A stretch of 64,000 nucleotides of DNA from Lachnospiraceae bacterium (GCA_016291655.1 JAEEYF010000006.1:45057-109056), one strand, 5' to 3'. Counted from the stretch's first letter, positions 9,001 through 17,362 are shown. The notes: a model not told the origin generated them from the letters alone. Numbers and translations: made by a program.

Positions 9001-9870
9001 CTAATAGAAGGTCATGACAAGCTGTTCTATAACAAGAGACCATCCGTCTACGACTATAAACAAAAGTATCTTAAACGGCGTAGAGATCGTTGTGGGCGGC
9101 AACATCATCATACCCATAGACATGAGTGTTGCGGAAACAACCATGTCTATGACAAGGAACGGGATAAATATTATAAAGCCCATATAAAAGGCGACTCTTA
9201 ACTCACTTATGATAAAGGAAGGAATGAGCACATAGGTGGGAATGTCGTCAAGACTGTTGACGGTTTCTATTCCCGCCAGATTGCAGAACAGAGACAGATC
9301 CTTTTCGTTCCTGATCTGACCGAACATAAACTCTCTGAGTGGCTCCATGCCTTTTTCCAAGGCCTGTTCATAGGTGATCTCGTTAGCTTCCAGCGGCTGA
9401 ATCGCCTCTGTATTGATCTGTGAGAAAACAGGCTCCATAATGAAGAAGGTCAGGAAAAGCGCCAATCCGATGAGTACCTGATTGGGAGGTGTGGTCTGAA
9501 GTCCCAATGCGCTTCTTACAAAATGAAAAACGATGAGAATGCGCATAAAACTCGTGACCATTATAAGAATGGACGGAGCAAGGGATATAACGGTCAGGAG
9601 AATAAGTATTCTCAAAGTGGTTGAAAGACCGTTATTTGCGTCACTTTCATCGTTATTTGTTGTAATTGATATTCCCAGATCTCCGAGTCTTCCGTTTATG
9701 TTAATACCCGAACCATCTGTGTTTTCTTCCTCTTCCGTATTATCGGCTTCCGTAACCGGTGCGGCATAGACCTTCTGAGTTTTGGAAACGAAAACAGAGG
9801 TTATTGTAAGGACTATACCAAAAATCACAAAAAAGAGGATCTTTTTGTAATTTTTTAAGCACTTCATCAT
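9001..9870 (-). CDS. fliP: Flagellar export gate protein FliP
   Basis: Core subunit of the FliPQR export pore. A signal-peptide-like hydrophobic N-terminus ends near VYAAPV (about residue 37), followed by an acidic variable segment. The conserved membrane core comes next, with VTSFMRILIVFHFVRSALG, TTPPNQVLIGLALFLTFF and the C-terminal LPPTTISTPFKILLFIVVDGW. At 289 aa it is slightly longer than the E. coli protein because of the acidic segment. It lies between fliO and fliR. Confidence 0.96.
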   Translation of the reverse strand: MMKCLKNYKKILFFVIFGIVLTITSVFVSKTQKVYAAPVTEADNTEEEENTDGSGININGRLGDLGISITTNNDESDANNGLSTTLRILILLTVISLAPSILIMVTSFMRILIVFHFVRSALGLQTTPPNQVLIGLALFLTFFIMEPVFSQINTEAIQPLEANEITYEQALEKGMEPLREFMFGQIRNEKDLSLFCNLAGIETVNSLDDIPTYVLIPSFIISELRVAFYMGFIIFIPFLVIDMVVSATLMSMGMMMLPPTTISTPFKILLFIVVDGWSLVIEQLVMTFY

Positions 9871-9901
9871 AACCCAATAACCTTATAAATTGATTAGTCG
9901 T

Positions 9902-10342
9902 TTATTTGTCAGTTTTATCATCACCCTCAAAAGAATCGGTATTGTCCCCTTTCTTTTTAAGGAAAGCGGCAAGTACATTAGAAAAACCGTTTGCGGTCAA
10001 TCCTTGAGCTTTCTTTTCAAAGATCAATTCTTCCTTGGGTAATTCGCTAATAACATTAATGCTGTCTTTGCCGACAGCTATGGCATAATATCTTGTTCCT
10101 ATGCGTACCAATTGAAGGAAACGATCTTTAGCGATACAGTACGTTTCCACAACTTCAAAATTGCCCGTGTTCTTCCCGGACAACTGTTTCGAGGCAACAA
10201 ACCTCGTAGTGGCCCAGCACGCAACAAGGACAATAATGAAAATTAATATGATACCTAAGAATTCAAGCAGGTTTTCTCTTGAGGATTTGATACCGGAAGT
10301 TTTTCCTGCTGATAAAACCACAAAAGAACAAAACGTCAGCAT
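9902..10342 (-). CDS. fliO: Flagellar biosynthesis protein FliO/FliZ
   Basis: Single-pass membrane chaperone for assembly of the FliP ring. One strong hydrophobic segment (about residues 28-47, LGIILIFIIVLVACWATTRF) is followed by the cytoplasmic FliO domain, with FEVVETYCIAKDRFLQLVRIGTRYYAIAVGKD condensed around residues 60-95. Sequence conservation in this family is low, but the location directly between cheY and fliP makes the call secure. It starts 2 bp after the cheY stop. Confidence 0.88.
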   Translation of the reverse strand: MLTFCSFVVLSAGKTSGIKSSRENLLEFLGIILIFIIVLVACWATTRFVASKQLSGKNTGNFEVVETYCIAKDRFLQLVRIGTRYYAIAVGKDSINVISELPKEELIFEKKAQGLTANGFSNVLAAFLKKKGDNTDSFEGDDKTDK

Positions 10343-10344
10343 AA

Positions 10345-10707
10345 TTAACCGATAACTTTTCTAACTGCCTCAAGAACTCTGTCAGCCTGGAAAGGTTTAA
10401 CAATGAAATCCTTTGCACCGGCCTGAATGGACTCGATAACCATCGCCTGCTGCCCCATTGCGGAACACATGATGATGTTTGACGCTCCATCCTTTGCACG
10501 GATTTCCTTCAAAGCCTGAATTCCGTCTTTCTCGGGCATTGTGATATCCATCATTACAAGATCAGGTTTTGTTTCGGAATACTTGTCTACTGCAACGGCA
10601 CCATTTTCAGCTTCGCCGGCAATATCATAGCCATTCTTTGTAAGGATGTCTTTAATCATCATTCTCATAAATGCCGCATCGTCGCAAATCAAAATACTCT
10701 TAGCCAT
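10345..10707 (-). CDS. cheY: Chemotaxis response regulator CheY
   Basis: Single-domain receiver (120 aa) that carries phosphate from CheA to the flagellar switch. The acidic pair is in LICDDAAFMR, the phospho-acceptor Asp is in LVMMDITMPEKDG, the conserved Thr/Ser position is MCSAMGQ and the Lys is in VKPF. The ATG at 10707 is preceded by AGGAG at 8 bases; an upstream in-frame GTG at 10716 lies directly against that ribosome site and is unlikely. It sits between fliY and fliO and has its own upstream promoter. Confidence 0.96.
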   Translation of the reverse strand: MAKSILICDDAAFMRMMIKDILTKNGYDIAGEAENGAVAVDKYSETKPDLVMMDITMPEKDGIQALKEIRAKDGASNIIMCSAMGQQAMVIESIQAGAKDFIVKPFQADRVLEAVRKVIG

Positions 10708-10754
10708 AATCTTCACTCCTATCTCAATATTGTTTGAAAATATTATGTTACTTC

Positions 10755-10763
10755 ATTATAACA
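10755..10763 (-). promoter_or_regulatory. Probable sigma-A promoter before cheY (extended -10)
   Basis: On the minus strand TATAAT (10755-10760) is preceded by TGT, giving an extended -10. No good -35 at 16-18 bp is present. Downstream, AATATT arms (10726-10731 and 10739-10744) can form a small hairpin before the cheY ribosome site. The 102-bp fliY-cheY gap is unusually long for this operon, which also supports an internal promoter. Confidence 0.6.
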
Positions 10764-10809
10764 TAAAACTCCAACAAAAGATAATCAAATGTGCTACTTT
10801 ATGCTTTTT

Positions 10810-11994
10810 TTACTTAATAACTTCAGTGATCCTTATGCCAAAGGATTCTCCGATCACCACAACTTCACCTTTTGCAACGTATTTGCCGTTTACAAGAACG
10901 TCTATGGGTTCACCTGCAAGACGGTTAAGTTCGACAACGGTACCGGGTGCAAAATCAAGGATCTCTTTGATCGTTCTGCTGGTTCTTCCGAGTTCAACGG
11001 AGACCTCCAGCGGAACATCCAGCAGCAGATCGATGTTCTCTGTCTGAAGCAACGGAGACTGTACCTGCATAAAGGGCTGGAACTGAGCAGGAGAAACGTT
11101 TACTTCCTGCTGAGGTGGCATTGCAAATCCCATCTGAGGCATTTGCATCTGCTGCGGCATCATACCCATACCATAGCCCATGTTCATATTGGGCATCATA
11201 CCCTGCTGTCCCATCATACCCTGGTTGGGAGCTGAAGCAGCCTGAGGAGTCGGCTGAGGAGCAGCCTGAGGTGCAGGCTCTGGAGCTGCCTCGGGCTCAT
11301 CGCCGCCGACGAACTTGCGGTAAAGGCTGCGTGCAAATTCTATGGGATAAAGCTGCATAAGTTCACTGTCGACCAGATCGCCGACCGTCATCTTAAAGGA
11401 TACCTTAACAAAATCAGAAGTAAGGAAAGAAGCGATCTTTCCGGCATCATCCACATTTGTCATATCAATTACCGAAGCATTGGGCGGTGTAATATCCACC
11501 TTTGCCTCGATCATTGAAGAAATTGAGGTCGATGCGGATCCCATCATCTGATTCATTGCTTCGCTGATGGCACTTAAGTGAAGATCCGACAAGTCTCCTG
11601 CGGTATTTGTTCCATCACCGCCCATCATCAGATCCGCAATGACTTTAACATCATTTTCCTTGAGGATAAGGATATTGTTTCCGTCAAGTCCTTCTTTGTA
11701 AAGGATCTGAATGAATATGCAGGGTTTGTCGTATGAACTGACCAGCTGCTGCCAGTTTACAATCGATACTGAGGGAGTCGAGATATCAACCTTCTGATTT
11801 ACAAGAGCCGCAAGTGTAGTTGCGGAACTTCCCATCGAAATGTTTGAGATCTCTCCGATCGCATCCTTTTCTTCATTCGAAAGCGTATCTCCTTCGGATG
11901 CGGCGGAAGCGGCCGTCGAGGTATTTTCGGTTGTATCATCATCTACGCTGTTAAATAAAGCGTTTATTTCTTCCTGTGACAATAATCCATCCAT
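10810..11994 (-). CDS. fliY: Flagellar switch protein and CheY-P phosphatase FliY
   Basis: C-ring protein of Firmicutes combining CheC-like phosphatase domains with a FliN domain. The N-terminal peptide LLSQEEINALFN matches the CheY-P-binding segment of FliM. Two CheC active-site motifs of the form D/S-x3-E-x2-N-x22-P are intact: DAIGEISN with its proline in STP, and SAISEAMN with its proline in TPP. The C-terminal ~80 residues are FliN. Between them is a Pro/Gln linker followed by a Met-rich stretch. It begins 3 bp after fliM ends. Confidence 0.96.
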   Translation of the reverse strand: MDGLLSQEEINALFNSVDDDTTENTSTAASAASEGDTLSNEEKDAIGEISNISMGSSATTLAALVNQKVDISTPSVSIVNWQQLVSSYDKPCIFIQILYKEGLDGNNILILKENDVKVIADLMMGGDGTNTAGDLSDLHLSAISEAMNQMMGSASTSISSMIEAKVDITPPNASVIDMTNVDDAGKIASFLTSDFVKVSFKMTVGDLVDSELMQLYPIEFARSLYRKFVGGDEPEAAPEPAPQAAPQPTPQAASAPNQGMMGQQGMMPNMNMGYGMGMMPQQMQMPQMGFAMPPQQEVNVSPAQFQPFMQVQSPLLQTENIDLLLDVPLEVSVELGRTSRTIKEILDFAPGTVVELNRLAGEPIDVLVNGKYVAKGEVVVIGESFGIRITEVIK

Positions 11995-11997
11995 AAT

Positions 11998-12975
11998 CTA
12001 TTCCTCCCTGATAACAGAAGCAATTTTGATAGCATACGAATCTGACGATTCACCTGCGAGCGCCGTGAATTTGTAAATGTTGCCGACGTAAATATCCAAT
12101 TCATCGGATACCTTTTTATCAAGTTTAATAATATCACCTTTGGCCATATTTATATAATCATTGACAGAAATCACACTTCTGCCAAGGACAGCCTTAACCG
12201 GGACGCGAGCTCTCGAGATAGCTGATTCGATAAAGCTTCTGTAGATCTCGTCGTTCTTTTCCTGCATGGTCGAATACCAATATTTGGTATTCAATTTATC
12301 AATAACCGATTCGATAACCGAATAGGGAATGCAGACATTCATTAAGCCTTCAACAGTACCTATCTTGATGCTCATTGTGATAAGAGCGATCATCTCGTTG
12401 GGACTGATAAATTGAGCAAATTGAGAGTTCGTTTCTATTCTGGTGAACTGCGGAAACAACTCCACAACATTGCTCCAGGGTTCAGCCAGCTGATTGGTTA
12501 TCATAACAAAAATGCGCTCAAGGATCGTGATCTCGATCTCGGTAAAGTTTCTGCTTTTTTCCAAAGGAAGTCCGGCACCGCCCAGCATTCTGTCAACAAC
12601 AGCAAAACCGATGTTCTCTGACAGTTCAATGATGATGCTTCCTTCAAGAGGATCAAAATCGATCATTCCCAGCAAAACCGGATTGGAAAGAGCATTTGTA
12701 AACTCGGCATAAATGATAGCTTCAGAGTTTACCACTTCTATCTGGGCATTTGTACGCAGATATGCCGGAAAATGCGTAGAAAGAAGACGTCCGAAGTGCT
12801 CAAAAATGATCTCGAGCGTTCTTAAGTGCTCCTTAGAGAATTTGGAAGGTCTGGTGAAATCGTAATTCTTTACGACAACATCCTTCGTTTCCTTAAATTC
12901 TTCGGCATCAATCTCACCTGTCGAAAAGGCTTTCAGCAGGTCATCTATTTCTTTTTGGGAAAGTACGTCTCCCAT
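11998..12975 (-). CDS. fliM: Flagellar motor switch protein FliM
   Basis: Middle component of the C-ring that binds CheY-P and FliG. The N-terminal VLSQKEIDDLLKAFSTGE is the CheY-P-binding peptide. The CheC-like middle domain and a C-terminal SpoA/FliN-like domain (VKAVLGRSVISVNDYINMAKGDII region) follow. At 325 aa it is of normal length. The gene lies between fliL and fliY, the standard order. Confidence 0.97.
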   Translation of the reverse strand: MGDVLSQKEIDDLLKAFSTGEIDAEEFKETKDVVVKNYDFTRPSKFSKEHLRTLEIIFEHFGRLLSTHFPAYLRTNAQIEVVNSEAIIYAEFTNALSNPVLLGMIDFDPLEGSIIIELSENIGFAVVDRMLGGAGLPLEKSRNFTEIEITILERIFVMITNQLAEPWSNVVELFPQFTRIETNSQFAQFISPNEMIALITMSIKIGTVEGLMNVCIPYSVIESVIDKLNTKYWYSTMQEKNDEIYRSFIESAISRARVPVKAVLGRSVISVNDYINMAKGDIIKLDKKVSDELDIYVGNIYKFTALAGESSDSYAIKIASVIREE

Positions 12976-13034
12976 ATTTCATCCCTTTTCTGATAGGTTA
13001 TTTCTAACAATGTTCCTTACTTCAAACAGACATT

Positions 13035-13571
13035 TTAGTATTGAACGGTAAGGTTCATTGTCAGGTCGACAACAAGATCGCTCCCGTTCATATCATCGGA
13101 AGTCCTGAAATAGGTTCTGCAATATGAAAGCATCTGTCCCTTGATCTCAGCTTCATGATCCGAAAGTTCCTTTGCAGTGTATTGCTTAATAAGATTCATC
13201 ATGTACTCGTTAAGAACTGCGTGATGATCCTCAATAACCGCCGTTACTTCTTTGAAATCATCTGCATCGGAATTCAGGTACAATGTCCAGGTAAGAAGAG
13301 CATATCTGCTCTTGGATTCACCCTCGTCTCTCTTCAGATTGATCGTAAGTCCGTTACCGATGACAAAAGGCTTTCTGGAAGCAATGGGAACCTTTGCGTA
13401 AGATGTTGCATCCGGATTCTCCAGCTCAAGATTTATCACCGTGCATATTCTTTCAACCAGCTTGTTTGCATTGTTGGCAGCCGGAACCACCGAGAAAAGA
13501 ATAATCGCTGAAAGTATTATGTTGGCAATTACCGCTGCAAGAATAGCTATTGCAAGTATGTTCTTTTTCAT
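13035..13571 (-). CDS. fliL: Flagellar basal body-associated protein FliL
   Basis: Single-pass inner-membrane protein that surrounds the stator and supports torque. One transmembrane helix (about residues 5-28) follows a basic start (MKKN), then an extracytoplasmic FliL domain in which the segment INLKRDEGESKSRYALLTWT leads to the typical ...HHAVLNEYMMNLIKQYTAKEL helix. Sequence identity in this family is weak; the call depends on topology, size (178 aa) and position between motB and fliM. Confidence 0.85.
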   Translation of the reverse strand: MKKNILAIAILAAVIANIILSAIILFSVVPAANNANKLVERICTVINLELENPDATSYAKVPIASRKPFVIGNGLTINLKRDEGESKSRYALLTWTLYLNSDADDFKEVTAVIEDHHAVLNEYMMNLIKQYTAKELSDHEAEIKGQMLSYCRTYFRTSDDMNGSDLVVDLTMNLTVQY

Positions 13572-13585
13572 GTTGCCTCCGAAAA

Positions 13586-14590
13586 TTAATTTGAACTTCT
13601 TTTATTATACAAACGGATCTCAACTCTTCTGTTCTTCGCTCTTCCTTCGGGAGTGGAATTGTCCGCAACCGGTTCATGGTTGCCGCGGCCCGAATAAAAA
13701 ACATTGCTCCATCCAAGTCCCTTGTATTCGGCAAGATATTCGGCAACCTCAATGGCTCTGAAAGCCGAAAGAGCGTCGTTATTGCCCAATTCATTGATGT
13801 CCGAATAGGTGTTGTCCGTATGTCCTATAACTTCTATCTTATAGCCTTTATATTGTCTTAAAATATTTCCGAGTCTCGAAAGAACAGGCAACGCCTCGTC
13901 TTTGATCTTGTACTGCCCCGTGTCGAAAAGCAGCGAACCGCTTACTTCGATCTGAACATATTCATAAGTTTCTTTATCGATAGCTATGTCTATGTCATCG
14001 GATATCTTGCTTTTATCCAAAAGTCCTACTATATCCTGATACATAACCTCGGATTCCGCTTTGTTGGCTTCTCTTTCCTTTTCTTTTGCAAGAGCTGCAA
14101 GCTGTTCTGCAGTCATTTGCTCTCCTGCGTTCTGATCGGAATCGAGACCGGCAGACCCCTGATCGGGATTCTCACTGCTCGGTACATGATCGCTGTCCTC
14201 GCCTTGTTTCTCAAGGTTGTCGGACTGTTCTCCTTTTTGACTGTTGTTGTCACCGTCACCGGGATTTTCCGCGCCGGCTTCATTGTCATCAACATTATCA
14301 ACGGATTGACCGTCGTCGGTTTTACCGGTGGTGTTGAAGTATTCATCCAGATTACTGAGCTGTGTGGCTCCGCTGGATATCAAAATGCCATCCTCAAAAG
14401 ATGAACCGCCGCCTTTAAAGATCGAGAACGTGTCCTGAAGCGACTTAAGCATGGCTTCAGCTTTACTTTCGTCAACAGAGGACATTGAGAAAAGCAAAAC
14501 GAAGAAACAAAGAAGAAGATTCATTAAGTCCGAAAAGGTCGCCATCCAAGCGGGTGAACCTTTCGGCGGGTCTTCCGGTTTTTTCTTCAA
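13586..14590 (-). CDS. motB: Flagellar stator protein MotB
   Basis: Peptidoglycan-anchored stator subunit. The N-terminus (KKKPEDPPKGSPAWMATFSD) leads into one transmembrane helix holding the proton-binding Asp (TFSDLMNLLLCFFVLLFS). A long Asp/Asn/Gly-rich periplasmic linker of about 100 residues follows. The C-terminal OmpA-like domain has the peptidoglycan-binding signature (IEVIGHTDNT... NRRVEIRLY). The start appears to be TTG at 14590, just after the motA stop; no in-frame ATG fits. The linker is longer than in B. subtilis MotB (334 aa here against ~260). Confidence 0.94.
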   Translation of the reverse strand: MKKKPEDPPKGSPAWMATFSDLMNLLLCFFVLLFSMSSVDESKAEAMLKSLQDTFSIFKGGGSSFEDGILISSGATQLSNLDEYFNTTGKTDDGQSVDNVDDNEAGAENPGDGDNNSQKGEQSDNLEKQGEDSDHVPSSENPDQGSAGLDSDQNAGEQMTAEQLAALAKEKEREANKAESEVMYQDIVGLLDKSKISDDIDIAIDKETYEYVQIEVSGSLLFDTGQYKIKDEALPVLSRLGNILRQYKGYKIEVIGHTDNTYSDINELGNNDALSAFRAIEVAEYLAEYKGLGWSNVFYSGRGNHEPVADNSTPEGRAKNRRVEIRLYNKRSSN

Positions 14591-14592
14591 AG

Positions 14593-15402
14593 CTATTCAC
14601 CGCCTTCCTCTCCGCCTTCATTACCTGACATTGCTTGTCTTCGTTCAGGTGAAATAAAGGATTTGAGTTTTTCTTCTATGATCCTGGGGTTTTCACCTGC
14701 CTGGATCGAAAGAAGCCCTTCCACAACTATATTCTTAGCCATGATCTCGGCTACGTCATTGGATTTAAGTTTGGTCGATACGGGAATACACAGCCAGTTG
14801 GCAAGTATTGAACCGTAGAATGTGGTAACAAGTGCGATAGCCATGTTCGGTCCGACCGAATTGATATCTTCAAGGTTACCAAGCATGTTGATAAGTCCTA
14901 CAAGAGTACCGATCATTCCCCAAGCAGGACCCATGCTGGCAAGGTTTTCCCAGAAACCTATGTTGGTCTTGTGACGGTCTCCTATACACATCAGTTCCGT
15001 TTCAAGAATGCTTCGAACAAACTCCGGATCGGTACCGTCAACGATAAGAAGAATTCCTTTTTTAATAAATTCATCTTCGATGGAATTGTTTGCCGCTTCT
15101 TCCAGCGCAAGCAATCCTTCTTTACGGGCAACGTTAGAAAGATCTATGATCTGCTTTATGATCTCCTCTTCGTTGTAATTAACAGGTTTTAAGATCAGCT
15201 TTATGGATTTGAGACCATTGATAAATCCCTTAATATCGGAAGACATTACAAGCGAAACGGCAAAAGCTCCGCCGAAGGTGATCATTGCGGACGGCGCATC
15301 AAGAAAGGCAAATATACTGGCCACGCCTGCATCGCCCAATGAAATTGATATCAATACGAACAGGATTGCTAGTACCAATCCGAGAATCGAAGCTATATCC
15401 AA
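14593..15402 (-). CDS. motA: Flagellar stator protein MotA
   Basis: Proton-channel stator subunit that interacts with FliG. Four hydrophobic segments are visible, two near the N-terminus and two around residues 145-200. The motor-interaction loop between segments 2 and 3 carries charged residues, and the PAWGMIGTLVGLINML signature is present. It starts with TTG at 15402. Its own sigma-A promoter lies upstream, so motAB may be expressed separately from the upstream hook genes. Confidence 0.95.
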   Translation of the reverse strand: MDIASILGLVLAILFVLISISLGDAGVASIFAFLDAPSAMITFGGAFAVSLVMSSDIKGFINGLKSIKLILKPVNYNEEEIIKQIIDLSNVARKEGLLALEEAANNSIEDEFIKKGILLIVDGTDPEFVRSILETELMCIGDRHKTNIGFWENLASMGPAWGMIGTLVGLINMLGNLEDINSVGPNMAIALVTTFYGSILANWLCIPVSTKLKSNDVAEIMAKNIVVEGLLSIQAGENPRIIEEKLKSFISPERRQAMSGNEGGEEGGE

Positions 15403-15445
15403 AACTCACACCAAACCTTTCTTCCGAGAGTCACTACCTCACTTG

Positions 15446-15480
15446 ATTATACTAAATATCAGGTGAAACCACAAGATGTA
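15446..15480 (-). promoter_or_regulatory. Sigma-A promoter of motA with shared flagellar motif
   Basis: Minus strand: TTGTGG (15469-15474), 17-bp spacer, TATAAT (15446-15451). The 11-bp string TACATCTTGTG (15470-15480) overlaps the -35 and recurs exactly at the same place in the flgB promoter. The flbD-motA gap is about 100 bp, long for this operon, which fits an internal promoter driving motA and the genes after it. Confidence 0.78.
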
Positions 15481-15503
15481 ACAGAGATTTTTTTCAAAAA
15501 ATA

Positions 15504-15698
15504 CTACATATTGTTTTGTCCGAAAATTTCTTTCTTGAAATCCATGACAAGTTTTTTGATTTCAAGTCTGCTTTCTTTGACCATGATTTTTTTTCCGTTG
15601 GTCAAGGTTATGGATGTATCCGGAACCTCTTCAACAGTTTCGATAAGATCGGAATTAAGCGTAAACTTTCGATCGTTTAATCTTGTCAGTTCTATCAT
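15504..15698 (-). CDS. flbD: Flagellar protein FlbD
   Basis: Small conserved flagellar protein (64 aa) of the FlbD family (PF06289), found after flgE in Firmicutes and spirochaetes; its exact role is not settled. The family signature MIELTRLNDRKFTLN and the ...LTNGKKIMVKES motif are both present. The ATG at 15698 is chosen because GGAGGA lies just upstream; an ATG four codons earlier includes that site. Confidence 0.93.
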   Translation of the reverse strand: MIELTRLNDRKFTLNSDLIETVEEVPDTSITLTNGKKIMVKESRLEIKKLVMDFKKEIFGQNNM

Positions 15699-15763
15699 GG
15701 GCTCCTCCATATCCTAACAAGGCGGCATAGTATATGCCGCCCCATTAATTTTTGTATTTAAGA

Positions 15764-17221
15764 TCATCTCTTGAGATTGATAAGTTCTTCAAGCAGCGTG
15801 TCAGAAGTCGTGATGATCCTTGAGTTGGCCTGGAAACCACGCTGTGTAGTGATCATATTGGTGAATTCGGTTGCAAGATCTACGTTGGACATTTCAAGTA
15901 CGCCCGTGCTGAAGCTTCCGCCCGCTTCCGCAACAGTCTTTCCGATGCCGTCAAATTCGCCGGAGTTCTGTGTGGTTGCAAAAAGGCTTCCGCCTACCGC
16001 TTCAAGACCTGCTGCGTTTGCAAACTGAGCAACGACAACCTGTCCGAGAAGTCTTGATACACCATTGTCATATACGCCGTAGATCAGACCGTTTCCGTCA
16101 ACGGAACATCCGGTCATGTTTCCGGAGGTACGACCTGCTTTTGTTCCGTCCAGCGCACCCTTGGTATAGGCAATGGATGTTGAACCGCTGTTTGCGAACA
16201 TGGTCAATGAAGAGAAATCCACATCGATACCGCCTGCAGGGAAAGGATCCCCGGCAGTGTCCGTTGTTGCAAGAGAGAAATTGATCGAAGGATATTCATT
16301 TGCATCAAGATCGACGTTTTCATCAAAGTTTACATATGAAAACTTACCGGATGAACCGTCAAACTTAAGCAGGAAATTGTTCGTACTTGTAATGGCACCC
16401 GTATCCTGATTTACATCAAAGGTATACTGCTGTCCGCCTACCGTGAGCGAAAGGCCCGCGTTGGCAACATAAGTGTTGTTTGTCGAATCATAGGTTGAAA
16501 GAATGCTCTGTCCCGTGGAATCAACAATGTCCGTAACGGAAACATTATATAAAGTCTGATTGTCATCAGCCTGATTCAGTCTCAGGTTTACCGTATAGCT
16601 TCTTCCGAGTTTATCAAAGAAGGAAAATGCGGTAAGCTTACCGGTCGTTGAATCAAAGGCGGTATCAGCACTGTCGATGTTACCCGAAAAATAAACAGCT
16701 TCAGTTGCTTCGGGTGCGGAGTACATGTTTTCGGGAGCCATTATCCTTAAAGGGCTTACCGTATCCGCAACCGTGGTTGTTTCGTTATTGGGATCAACCT
16801 GCCATCCCATAACCGCATAGCCGTCAGCGTTGCAAAGAGTACCTGCCGCATCTACCGTAAAGGAACCCGCTTTTGTAAAGAGGTTTCCGCCTCCGTTGTT
16901 AACAACGAAGAAGCCGTCACCTTCGATCATAAGATCGAAAGGATTATCTGTTCTCTGTGATCCGCCGTTGATGCTTACAGACGTCATTACCGACGATACT
17001 GTAGAACCGAGACCGATCTGCATGGAGTTCTGACCTGCAGAACCTGCTTCCGCATTGGGTCCCGTTGCGGATGATGTTTTCTGGTAAAGAACATCTGAAA
17101 ACGTTACACTGCTGGCCTTGAATCCAACCGTATTTACGTTAGAGATGTTATTACCGATAACGTCCATCTTTGTTTGATGGACTTTCAGTCCGGAAACACC
17201 GGAATACAATGATCTCATCAT
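15764..17221 (-). CDS. flgE: Flagellar hook protein FlgE
   Basis: Structural subunit of the hook (485 aa). The N-terminus MMRSLYSGVSGLKVHQTKMD and NNISNVNTVGFK is the rod/hook/HAP signature, and the C-terminus (EFTNMITTQRGFQANSRIIT) is the matching coiled-coil segment; the middle is the variable FlgE D1/D2 region. The ATG at 17221 has a perfect AGGAGG at 8 bases; upstream in-frame codons run into a structured leader and are not coding. The gene has its own sigma-28-like promoter and a leader with two stem-loops. Confidence 0.95.
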   Translation of the reverse strand: MMRSLYSGVSGLKVHQTKMDVIGNNISNVNTVGFKASSVTFSDVLYQKTSSATGPNAEAGSAGQNSMQIGLGSTVSSVMTSVSINGGSQRTDNPFDLMIEGDGFFVVNNGGGNLFTKAGSFTVDAAGTLCNADGYAVMGWQVDPNNETTTVADTVSPLRIMAPENMYSAPEATEAVYFSGNIDSADTAFDSTTGKLTAFSFFDKLGRSYTVNLRLNQADDNQTLYNVSVTDIVDSTGQSILSTYDSTNNTYVANAGLSLTVGGQQYTFDVNQDTGAITSTNNFLLKFDGSSGKFSYVNFDENVDLDANEYPSINFSLATTDTAGDPFPAGGIDVDFSSLTMFANSGSTSIAYTKGALDGTKAGRTSGNMTGCSVDGNGLIYGVYDNGVSRLLGQVVVAQFANAAGLEAVGGSLFATTQNSGEFDGIGKTVAEAGGSFSTGVLEMSNVDLATEFTNMITTQRGFQANSRIITTSDTLLEELINLKR

Positions 17222-17245
17222 AGTAAATAGACCTCCTGAGTTTTT

Positions 17246-17296
17246 GTTTCCCTTCTGTCGGTCGGGGAAACTGTCGCCTCCTGTCGGTCCGGCGAC
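17246..17296 (-). promoter_or_regulatory. Tandem stem-loops with matching loops in flgE leader
   Basis: On the minus-strand RNA two perfect hairpins are separated by one base. The first (17273-17296) has stem GUCGCC/GGCGAC and loop GGACCGACAGGA. The second (17246-17271) has stem GUUUCCC/GGGAAAC and loop CGACCGACAGAA. The stems are unrelated while the 12-nt loops agree at 10 positions, which points to a conserved loop function. The hairpins end 25 bases before the flgE start and ~11 bases before its ribosome site. No known riboswitch is recognised. Confidence 0.7.
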
Positions 17297-17319
17297 TTTT
17301 TTTTGTCTCTTGTAATAGT

Positions 17320-17347
17320 TTATCGGCACAAATACTGCCACTCTTTA
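17320..17347 (-). promoter_or_regulatory. Sigma-28 (SigD/FliA-type) promoter before flgE
   Basis: Minus strand: TAAA (17344-17347), 16-bp spacer, GCCGATAA (17320-17327), which is a full match to the flagellar sigma-28 consensus elements. It begins about 15 bp after the stop of the preceding gene and predicts a leader of roughly 90 nt that contains the two stem-loops. This makes flgE a candidate for late-class expression in addition to read-through from the fla/che promoter. Confidence 0.75.
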
Positions 17348-17362
17348 ATCTCTCGGCAAAAT

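Noticed and set aside
17222..17341. N-terminal extension of FlgE to 17341
   Set aside because: The extension would translate the promoter -10 and stem-loop leader; the true start has a perfect ribosome site and the conserved hook-protein N-terminus.
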